From Sphingomonadaceae bacterium (GTDB lineage: Bacteria > Pseudomonadota > Alphaproteobacteria > Sphingomonadales > Sphingomonadaceae): 5,509 bases of DNA. The stretch is from assembly GCA_014380205.1 (NCBI GenBank), contig JACMKH010000257.1, positions 1 through 5,509 on the forward strand, given 5' to 3'. Below, one piece after another: positions 1-4,629 of the stretch. The notes beneath the pieces were generated by a model that worked only from the letters and a program-made list of their open reading frames with translations, ran no database searches and was not told the DNA's origin. The position numbers were made by a program, and so were the translations under genes. The number at the start of each line of letters is the position of its first letter. Positions within the stretch are counted from its first letter, which is position 1.

Positions 1-1
1 C

Positions 2-559
2 GACGCCCGCCACAACGGCGGCCCGCTTGACCGCCTCGAAGACCGCCGCGACCGCCGCGAGGACGTGCAGGATCGACGCGAGGATGTCCGTGACCGCCGT
101 GAAGACGTGCGCGACCGGCGCGAGGATCGCCGGGACGTTAGAGAGGATCGCCGCGATGTCCGTGAGGACGGGTGGGACCGGCGCGAGGATCGCCGCGACC
201 GGTTCGACAACCGGCGCGACTTCCGCAACGACAACAACTACCGTAACGGCCGCTGGAACAATGGCTGGCGCAACGACAACCGCTACAACTGGCGTTCCTG
301 GCGGGGGCGCAACTCGAGCCTGTTCCGCTGGCGGTGGTATGCCCCGCGGGGCTGGCGCTACGGCTATCGCCGCTTCGGCGTCGGCCACACGCTGGCCTCG
401 GTGTTCCTCGCGTCGAGCTACTGGCTGAGCGATCCGTATCGCTACCGGTTGCCCCATGCCTATGGCAACCATCGCTGGATCCGTTACTATAATGACGTGG
501 TCTTGGTGGATGTCCGCACCGGCCGGATCATCGACGTCGAGCACGGCTTCTTCTACTAG
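2..559 (+). CDS. RcnB-family periplasmic protein, 5'-truncated by the window edge
   Basis: The frame is open from base 2 to the TAG at 557-559 (185 codons) with no stop upstream, so the true start and any signal peptide lie left of the window. The GTG at 65 is an internal Val codon inside a repeat, not a start. Three parts are visible: a highly charged Asp/Arg/Glu heptad region (codons 10-72), an Asn/Arg/Trp/Tyr-rich linker (about 73-120), and a C-terminal domain with YRLP, GNHRWIRYYNDVVLVD and TGRIIDVEHGFFY, the usual pattern of the RcnB family. Founding member RcnB of E. coli is a small periplasmic protein affecting nickel/cobalt homeostasis. Alphaproteobacterial relatives with long Arg/Asp-rich N-terminal regions are common and mostly uncharacterised, so metal homeostasis here is only family-level inference. 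The gene ends 26 nt before a strong intrinsic terminator, so it closes its transcript. Family call is fairly secure; function is not. Confidence 0.82.
   Translation, partial: DARHNGGPLDRLEDRRDRREDVQDRREDVRDRREDVRDRREDRRDVREDRRDVREDGWDRREDRRDRFDNRRDFRNDNNYRNGRWNNGWRNDNRYNWRSWRGRNSSLFRWRWYAPRGWRYGYRRFGVGHTLASVFLASSYWLSDPYRYRLPHAYGNHRWIRYYNDVVLVDVRTGRIIDVEHGFFY
29..217 (+). repeat. Nine tandem 21-bp units encoding DRRED-type heptads
   Basis: Codons 10-72 of the RcnB-like gene divide exactly into nine heptads: DRLEDRR, DRREDVQ, DRREDVR, DRREDVR, DRREDRR, DVREDRR, DVREDGW, DRREDRR, DRFDNRR. Units 2-4 are nearly identical in protein and close in DNA (variants of GACCGCCGCGAGGACGT), while outer units are more diverged, as expected for repeat expansion from the centre. 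The period of seven with alternating acidic and basic residues would suit a long charged, salt-bridged helix. There is no hydrophobic a/d core typical of a coiled coil. Unit number probably varies between strains (inference). Confidence 0.85.
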
Positions 560-585
560 AGGCCAAGCCCGCCTCTGGTGGGATG

Positions 586-622
586 GCGGCCCGGAGCTTG
601 GCGCTCCGGGCCGCTTCTTTTT
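586..622 (+). terminator. Intrinsic terminator after the RcnB-like gene
   Basis: A perfect 12-bp stem is present: GCGGCCCGGAGC at 586-597 pairs with GCTCCGGGCCGC at 603-614 around a 5-nt TTGGC loop. It is followed directly by TTCTTTTT at 615-622. This is a classical rho-independent terminator for + strand transcription, 26 nt beyond the RcnB-like stop codon. It separates that gene from the amidohydrolase operon, and argues against any amidohydrolase start upstream of about 623. Confidence 0.93.
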
Positions 623-663
623 GCGCTTGCCGCGTGAGGCGCGGCGCAGCATGGCGGCGACAC

Positions 664-670
664 AGGAGGA
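664..670 (+). promoter_or_regulatory. Strong Shine-Dalgarno site fixing the amidohydrolase start
   Basis: AGGAGGA at 664-670 lies 5 nt before the ATG at 676. It selects that ATG over the in-frame ATG at 583, which sits ahead of the terminator hairpin. No convincing -35/-10 pair could be picked by eye in 623-663, although the promoter of this gene should lie there or overlap the terminator. Confidence 0.8.
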
Positions 671-675
671 TCGCC

Positions 676-1971
676 ATGTTTCGCAAATCGATGATCGCGC
701 TCGCCGCGCTGCTCGCGAGCGCGCCCGCCGCCGCCCAACAGCCCGCAGCCCCCGAGCCCTCGCTTACCGCGATCTTCGCGGGCCGCGTGATCACCGCGCC
801 GGGGGAGCCCGTGCTTGGGCTCTCCACGATCATCGTAGATCAGGGGCGTATCGTCTCGATCAGCGAGGGGCGCGCCCCGCCCGCCGCGCCGCACCGCGCG
901 ATCGATCTTTCGAGCAGCACCGTGCTTCCCGGCCTGATCGAGCTGCACAGCCATCTCGCCGGCGATCCCGGCACCGAATTCTGGCGCGAGGCGGTCGACA
1001 GCGACGAATGGAGCACGCTGCTCGGCGCGCGCAACGCGCATATAACCGCGCTCGCGGGCTTCACCACGGTGCGCATGCCGGGCTCGGGCGCCGAGGCGGG
1101 GATGGCGCTGCGCCGCGCCACCGAGGAGGGCGTGATTCCGGGGCCGCGAATCCTGACCTCCGGCCCCGCGATCTCGATCGTCGGCGGCCATGGCGATGTC
1201 TCGGGCTTCCGCCCCGAGGTGATCGAGGCGCTCGAGCTGGGCAACACCTGCACCGGGCCGGAAGAATGCGCGCGGCGCGTGCGCGAAGCCGCGCGCGCGG
1301 GCGCCGACTTCATCAAGATCACGGCGACCGGCGGCGTGCTCAGCCAGCAGGCGCGCGGGCTCGATCTGCATCTCACCGAGGAGGAGCTGCGCGCGATCGT
1401 GACCACCGCGCACAGCCTCGGACTGCACGTCGCCGCGCACGCGCACGGGCCGCGCGGGATCGAGGCGGCGGCCCGCGTGGGCGTAGATTCGATCGAGCAC
1501 GGCACCTTCGCCGACGAGGCCGCATTGCGCGCGATGGCGGCGAACGACACCGTGTTCGTGCCGACCTTGATGGCCTTTGTGGGCACGCGCGACCGGCTCG
1601 GTACAGGGGTCTACACGCCGCAGGTCGAGGCCAAGGTGCGCGAGATTCTGGCGGAGCTCGGCAACGCGCCGCGCCGCGCGCGCGCGCTCGGCGTCACGGT
1701 CGCCTTCGGCACCGACGCGGGGGTGTTCGAGCACGGCCGCAACGCCGAGGAGCTCGTACAATATGTCGAGATTCTAGGGATGACGCCCGAGCAGGCGCTA
1801 CGCTCGGCGACCACCGACGCCGCAGCCGTGCTCGATATGGAAAATGAGATCGCGCGGATCGCGCCCGGCTATTCGGCCGACCTGATCGCGGTGACGGGCG
1901 ACCCGCTCGCCGACATCAACGCGCTCCGCGATGTCGGCTTCGTCATGGTGCGCGGTCGCGCGATCGAGTAG
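676..1971 (+). CDS. Exported metal-dependent amidohydrolase (imidazolonepropionase/Xaa-Pro dipeptidase-like)
   Basis: The product is 431 residues, normal for this amidohydrolase-superfamily branch. It begins with a Sec-type signal peptide (MFRK, a hydrophobic Ala/Leu stretch, likely cleavage after APAAA at residue 20), so it should act in the periplasm or outside. The TIM-barrel metal-site motifs are complete and in order: HxH in LIELHSHLAG (H91, H93); the lysine that is carbamylated in related enzymes in DFIKITATGG (K214); AAHAHG (H255 likely ligand); SIEHG (H275); and GTDAG (D347, catalytic acid). GGHGD (H172) is also typical of the branch. The C-terminal APGYSADLIAVTGDPL and VMVRGRAIE segments rebuild the small beta-sandwich. 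Relatives hydrolyse acyl-amino acids, dipeptides or cyclic amides; many are annotated Xaa-Pro dipeptidase or imidazolonepropionase without proof, so the substrate is open. The start at 676 is set by AGGAGGA 5 nt upstream. It is the first gene of a likely operon with the oxygenase 11 nt downstream. Confidence 0.92.
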   Translation: MFRKSMIALAALLASAPAAAQQPAAPEPSLTAIFAGRVITAPGEPVLGLSTIIVDQGRIVSISEGRAPPAAPHRAIDLSSSTVLPGLIELHSHLAGDPGTEFWREAVDSDEWSTLLGARNAHITALAGFTTVRMPGSGAEAGMALRRATEEGVIPGPRILTSGPAISIVGGHGDVSGFRPEVIEALELGNTCTGPEECARRVREAARAGADFIKITATGGVLSQQARGLDLHLTEEELRAIVTTAHSLGLHVAAHAHGPRGIEAAARVGVDSIEHGTFADEAALRAMAANDTVFVPTLMAFVGTRDRLGTGVYTPQVEAKVREILAELGNAPRRARALGVTVAFGTDAGVFEHGRNAEELVQYVEILGMTPEQALRSATTDAAAVLDMENEIARIAPGYSADLIAVTGDPLADINALRDVGFVMVRGRAIE

Positions 1972-1982
1972 CAGGGGCGCGC

Positions 1983-2645
1983 ATGAGCGTGATCGAGAAG
2001 GCCGTGCTGGGCGACTATTGCGCGACGCTCGCCGCGCGGCTCGAGACCATCCCTGGCGTGCAGCGCACGCCGAGCCATCTCCTCGACGTCTACACCTACC
2101 GCGATTTCCTCGGCGACGAGGAATGCCGGCTGCTGATCGACAAGATCGACCGCGAGCGGCGGCCGTCGACCTTGCTCTCGCCGACCGACGACCAGGAATT
2201 CCGCACGAGCGATTCGTGCGACTTCGACCGGCAGGAGCCCGAGATCGACGCGATCGAGCGCAAGATCGACGAGTTCATGGGCATCCCGCATCGGCATGGC
2301 GAAACGATTCAGGGGCAGCGCTACGCGGTCGGCCAGCAATTCAAGCCGCACCACGACTGGTTCTACGTCGATCAGGGCTATTGGCCCGAGGAATCGAAGC
2401 GCGGCGGCCAGCGCATCTGGACCGCGATGATCTTCCTCAACGATACCCAGGTCGGCGGCGCGACGCGCTTCAAGAAGATCGGCAAGATGTTCAAAGCCGA
2501 GAAGGGCAAGCTGCTCTGCTGGAACAACCTCGACCGCGCGGGCGAACCCAACGTCTGGACGCTCCACCAGGGGATGAAGGTGCGAGAGGGCGTCAAGTAT
2601 ATCATCACCAAATGGTATCGCGAGCAGCCCTGGGGCTATGGCTAG
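1983..2645 (+). CDS. Prolyl 4-hydroxylase-like Fe(II)/2-oxoglutarate-dependent oxygenase
   Basis: The product is 220 residues, cytoplasmic by sequence (no signal peptide or membrane segment), and about the size of single-domain bacterial P4H catalytic proteins. Residues 33-43 (LLDVYTYRDFL) and FRTSDSC (73-79) match the N-terminal half of the P4Hc fold. The double-stranded beta-helix carries YAVGQQFKPHHDWF with the HxD iron ligands H123 and D125, then GGATRF (158-163), then the distal iron ligand H195. K205, exactly ten residues later in GVKYIITKWYRE, is the expected 2-oxoglutarate-binding lysine; the same +10 spacing occurs in collagen P4H. All cofactor residues are therefore present and the enzyme is probably active. 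The likely reaction is hydroxylation of a peptidyl residue, classically proline, with decarboxylation of 2-oxoglutarate. The substrate is unknown. A modest AGGGG (1973-1977) precedes the ATG by 5 nt, and the gap from the amidohydrolase stop is 11 nt, pointing to co-transcription. Confidence 0.93.
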   Translation: MSVIEKAVLGDYCATLAARLETIPGVQRTPSHLLDVYTYRDFLGDEECRLLIDKIDRERRPSTLLSPTDDQEFRTSDSCDFDRQEPEIDAIERKIDEFMGIPHRHGETIQGQRYAVGQQFKPHHDWFYVDQGYWPEESKRGGQRIWTAMIFLNDTQVGGATRFKKIGKMFKAEKGKLLCWNNLDRAGEPNVWTLHQGMKVREGVKYIITKWYREQPWGYG

Positions 2646-2650
2646 GCGTG

Positions 2651-2657
2651 AAGGGAG
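2651..2657 (+). promoter_or_regulatory. Shine-Dalgarno site deciding the start of the small exported protein
   Basis: AAGGGAG at 2651-2657 lies 7 nt before the ATG at 2665. This favours 2665 over the in-frame ATG at 2638, which overlaps the oxygenase stop codon and would add MARREGRHA before the signal peptide. Confidence 0.7.
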
Positions 2658-2664
2658 ACATGCC

Positions 2665-3108
2665 ATGCGTTCGATCGCCGCCTTGATCCTGATTCTGATG
2701 TCCGGGCCCGTGGCGGCGGCGGAATTGCGCAACTGCGGCGAAGCCGAAATCGGTATCGCCAGCGTCTCGCCCGGCCCGAACAACGCCAACATCCGCCAGT
2801 TCTACGAGGGCCGCGTGGTCGTGCTCGCGCTCGATCAGGAGGAGCCCGCCTGCTGCGCGTTCGGCGTCGCCTTCCTGCTGCCGAGCGGCGACGGGCGCGA
2901 CGAGCCCGCGTTCGTCCAGTGCCAGGCGGTGATCGGCTATGCCGGGCTCGACGTTGCGGGCGCGCAGGCGGCGTACGATCCCGCGCGCGGCCTCACGCTC
3001 ACGATCCCGGCGCGCGAATATGTCCACGACACCGGCGGCTCGCGCGAGACCGCGCCGCTGGTCGTGACGATCGACGCGGGCGCGGGGACGATCAGGATCG
3101 GGGAGTAG
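2665..3108 (+). CDS. Small exported four-cysteine protein of unknown family
   Basis: The product is 147 residues and I do not recognise the family. It starts with a clear signal peptide (MRSIAALILILMSGPVAAAE), with probable cleavage after VAA or VAAA around residues 18-19. There is no lipobox cysteine at the cleavage site. The mature part of about 128 residues is acidic and contains four cysteines: C24 just after the cleavage site, adjacent C63/C64 in PACCAFG, and C86 in VQCQ. That is enough for two disulfides in the periplasm. The rest is beta-prone (VVVLALD, LTLTIPAREYV, PLVVTIDAGAGTIRIGE), suggesting a small beta-sandwich, and no enzymatic motif is visible. It follows the oxygenase stop by 19 nt and is likely the third gene of the operon. 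Codon and base use match the neighbours, so the reading frame is credible despite the lack of family assignment. Confidence 0.8.
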   Translation: MRSIAALILILMSGPVAAAELRNCGEAEIGIASVSPGPNNANIRQFYEGRVVVLALDQEEPACCAFGVAFLLPSGDGRDEPAFVQCQAVIGYAGLDVAGAQAAYDPARGLTLTIPAREYVHDTGGSRETAPLVVTIDAGAGTIRIGE

Positions 3109-3173
3109 TGCGCGGAAGGCGTAAGGGCGGCGAGTTCGCGATTGGACCGGTGTGAAGTGACGGGGAAGGGACG

Positions 3174-4457
3174 ATGACAATGAAAGGGTCAGGGGTTAGG
3201 CAGTTCGGGCTGGACGAAGCGGCGCCGGACGGGACGGCTGCGATCGCCTGGGGCGCACGGCGGCGGAGGTTGCCGGGCACCGAGGACACCGTGACGGGGA
3301 CCCAAGGTTCCGACAGCCTGACTGGGAGCCCGGGCGACGACACGCTGATCGGGCTGGGCGGGAGCGACACGCTGCGCGGGCGCGGCGGCGGCGATCGGCT
3401 CGAGGGCGGGGCGGGCAGCGATTGGGCCGACTATGGCGGAAATAGCCCGGTCAAGGTATTCCTCGCCGACCCCGCCCGCAATCTCGGCGAGGCTGTGGGC
3501 GACGTCTTTATTTCGATCGAGAATCTCTTGGGTTCGTCGTTCAGAGATTGGCTTATGGGCGACCAGGGCGCGAATGCCATCGACGGCCGAGGCAAGAGCG
3601 ACAACATCGGGGGGGGCGGCGGCTCGGACACGTTGATCGGCGGCGAGGGGGACGACCGCATCCTCGGTGGCGCGGACGACGACGAGATCGATGGCGGGGC
3701 CGGAAGCGACCATGTCGACGGCGAGACAGGCGACGATCTCATCCTTGGTGGGGACGGCGGAGACGAGCTTATCGGCGATTTCGGATCCCCGGGCGACGAT
3801 ACTCTGCTCGGCGGCGATTCGAGCGATACGCTACACGGCGGCGCGGGGGCGGATGTGCTCGACGGAGGAGCCGGCATCGATTGGGCCGATTACGAGAGCG
3901 CTCCCAATCCGCTGTTCGTCGATCTGCTGATGCCGGAGCTCAACCAAGACCATGCGGCAGGCGACAGCTATGTGGGTGTCGAGAATGTGATCGGCTATTT
4001 CAACGACGATACGTTGCGCGGCGACCACAATGCCAATGTACTCGACGGATTTTCGCGCAACGATCGGCTCGTCGGACGTGGCGGTGACGACACTCTGATC
4101 GGCGAGGCGGGCCGCGACCGGCTCAAGGGCGGCGCAGGCGCGGACCTCTTCCTCTTCGAGGGACTCGAGAATGAATTCGGCCAGGAGATCGACGACGATC
4201 GCATCGTCGACTTCCTCGACGGGCGCGATCGGATCGGACTCGGCGGGGCCGGTTTCGGGCTTGCGCCGGGTGCGCTCGGGGCGAACCAGTTCGTGCTCGG
4301 GGATCATGCGCGCGACGCGGACGACCGCGTGATCTACGATCCCGCGACGGGGCGGTTGTACGTCGACCTCGACGGCGTCGGGCGCGAGACGCAGGTGCTG
4401 ATCGCGAGGCTGATCGGGGCGCCGGAGCTCGGCGTGGAGGATTTCATCGTCGTATGA
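3174..4457 (+). CDS. RTX (hemolysin-type) calcium-binding beta-roll protein, type I secretion substrate
   Basis: The product is 427 residues, Asp/Gly-rich and without cysteine. It lacks an N-terminal signal peptide, as expected for type I secretion. Nonapeptide RTX repeats (GGxGxDxLx; e.g. GSPGDDTLIGLGGSDTLRG, GGEGDDRILGG, GRGGDDTLIG) occupy roughly residues 35-80, 142-237 and 276-321. Such repeats bind Ca2+ and fold into a parallel beta-roll once outside the cell. Two interspersed DWADY...(I/V)EN...GD..AN.(I/L)DG modules separate the blocks. Residues 322-427 (ADLFLFEG, DDRIVDFLDGRDRIGLGG, DDRVIYDPATGRLYVDLDG) match the serralysin-type C-terminal cap, and the terminal VEDFIVV fits the hydrophobic end of a type I signal. 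There is no protease, lipase or other catalytic domain; residues 1-34 are a short unassigned leader. A purine-rich GGGGAAGGGA (3162-3171) precedes ATGs at both 3174 and 3180, so the start may be two codons later. No ABC transporter or membrane fusion gene is in the window. Confidence 0.93.
   Translation: MTMKGSGVRQFGLDEAAPDGTAAIAWGARRRRLPGTEDTVTGTQGSDSLTGSPGDDTLIGLGGSDTLRGRGGGDRLEGGAGSDWADYGGNSPVKVFLADPARNLGEAVGDVFISIENLLGSSFRDWLMGDQGANAIDGRGKSDNIGGGGGSDTLIGGEGDDRILGGADDDEIDGGAGSDHVDGETGDDLILGGDGGDELIGDFGSPGDDTLLGGDSSDTLHGGAGADVLDGGAGIDWADYESAPNPLFVDLLMPELNQDHAAGDSYVGVENVIGYFNDDTLRGDHNANVLDGFSRNDRLVGRGGDDTLIGEAGRDRLKGGAGADLFLFEGLENEFGQEIDDDRIVDFLDGRDRIGLGGAGFGLAPGALGANQFVLGDHARDADDRVIYDPATGRLYVDLDGVGRETQVLIARLIGAPELGVEDFIVV
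3276..3413 (+). repeat. RTX nonapeptide repeat block 1
   Basis: Residues 35-80 of the RTX protein hold about five Gly/Asp nonapeptide units (TGTQGSDSL, TGSPGDDTL, IGLGGSDTL, RGRGGGDRL, EGGAGSDWA). The final unit leads into the first DWADY module. Confidence 0.8.
3420..3683 (+). repeat. DWADY inter-repeat module, copy 1 of 2
   Basis: Residues 83-170 run from DWADY through V.VFLADP, AVGD, SIENLLGS, MGDQGANAIDG to a new RTX block. They align with residues 236-324 with only one residue of length difference up to the GD..AN motif (D83 to D236 is +153; E116 to E270 is +154). At DNA level the opening is nearly identical (GATTGGGCCGACTATG against GATTGGGCCGATTACG), but most of the rest has diverged, so the duplication is old or the module is simply the common one of this protein class. 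Confidence 0.75.
3597..3884 (+). repeat. RTX nonapeptide repeat block 2
   Basis: Residues 142-237 form the longest repeat block, about ten units, including GGGGGSDTL, IGGEGDDRI, LGGADDDEI, DGGAGSDHV, LGGDGGDEL, SPGDDTLLG and HGGAGADVL. A short GDFGS insertion near 201-205 breaks the register. The block includes an uninterrupted run of eight G at 3609-3616. Confidence 0.8.
3879..4145 (+). repeat. DWADY inter-repeat module, copy 2 of 2
   Basis: Residues 236-324: DWADY, VDLLMP, AAGDSYVGVENVIG, RGDHNANVLDG, then GRGGDDTLIG. This is the second copy of the module at residues 83-170, followed by the last RTX block (about 276-321) and the C-terminal cap. Confidence 0.75.
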
Positions 4458-4502
4458 GACCCCGCTCGGTCTGAAAATGGCCGCGGCCATTCGGGGGGTC
4501 TC
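4456..4502. terminator. Nested inverted repeat after the RTX gene, possible terminator or 3' stem-loop
   Basis: An outer 8-bp arm, GAGACCCC (4456-4463, overlapping the RTX stop codon) with GGGGTCTC (4495-4502), encloses a perfect 16-bp palindrome AATGGCCGCGGCCATT (4476-4491). The latter would fold as a 6-bp stem with a CGCG loop. Neither strand has a T-tract after the structure, so it is not a standard intrinsic terminator; it may protect the 3' end or assist Rho-dependent termination. A rival pairing also exists: CGGCCAT (4484-4490) with ATGGCCG (4508-4514). The position between two convergent genes would suit a bidirectional end site (inference). Confidence 0.45.
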
Positions 4503-4539
4503 GGGGGATGGCCGAGATCGTCTCCACGCCCGCGTCGTC

Positions 4540-4558
4540 GAGCCCGGCGTGCGGGCTC
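4540..4558. other. Small perfect hairpin in the convergent intergenic region
   Basis: GAGCCCG (4540-4546) and CGGGCTC (4552-4558) form a 7-bp stem with a 5-nt GCGTG loop. It lies 71 nt beyond the stop codon of the minus-strand dehydrogenase and 82 nt beyond the RTX stop. There is no T-tract on either side. It may contribute to termination of the dehydrogenase transcript. Nothing else identifiable was seen in 4503-4629; the short + strand frames there are antisense shadows of the dehydrogenase or lack a start context. Confidence 0.35.
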
Positions 4559-4629
4559 CCGGCGTCGTCACTCGACAATGATGTCGGGCCTAACCGAGGG
4601 AAGTATGGGCTGGATCCGCGAATCGTCGC

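Noticed and set aside
29..217. Tandem 21-bp repeats as a possible CRISPR or DNA-level iteron array
   Set aside because: There are no spacers, the units are contiguous and preserve codon phase, and they encode a regular heptad, so they are protein-level repeats.
27..428. + strand 133-codon frame rich in Thr/Ala
   Set aside because: It is a shifted frame of the RcnB-like repeat region; its composition is an artefact of reading the 21-bp repeats out of phase, and it has no ribosome binding site.
556..1761. Minus-strand frame of 401 codons opposite the amidohydrolase
   Set aside because: Antisense shadow in GC-rich DNA; Arg/Ala/His-rich with no recognisable motif and no credible start context.
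456..1847. Long + strand frame (463 codons) overlapping the amidohydrolase
   Set aside because: The translation is Arg/Ala-rich with no domain, and it overlaps a gene with all amidohydrolase metal motifs. It is a high-GC shadow frame.
2638..2664. Upstream ATG at 2638 as start of the small exported protein, overlapping the oxygenase stop
   Set aside because: It would place MARREGRHA before the signal peptide; the ATG at 2665 has AAGGGAG at good spacing. Translational coupling through 2638 cannot be fully excluded.
1869..2792. Minus-strand frame of 307 codons opposite the oxygenase
   Set aside because: Mirror of the P4H gene; composition and lack of domains mark it as antisense shadow.
3109..3173. 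Possible promoter or terminator between the small exported protein and the RTX gene
   Set aside because: No stem with T-tract and no convincing -35/-10 pair could be seen in these 65 nt, so it is left open whether the RTX gene belongs to the upstream operon.
3831..4571. Minus-strand frame of 246 codons opposite the RTX gene
   Set aside because: Long antisense frames are expected opposite GC-rich repeat sequence; the sense strand encodes unmistakable RTX repeats.
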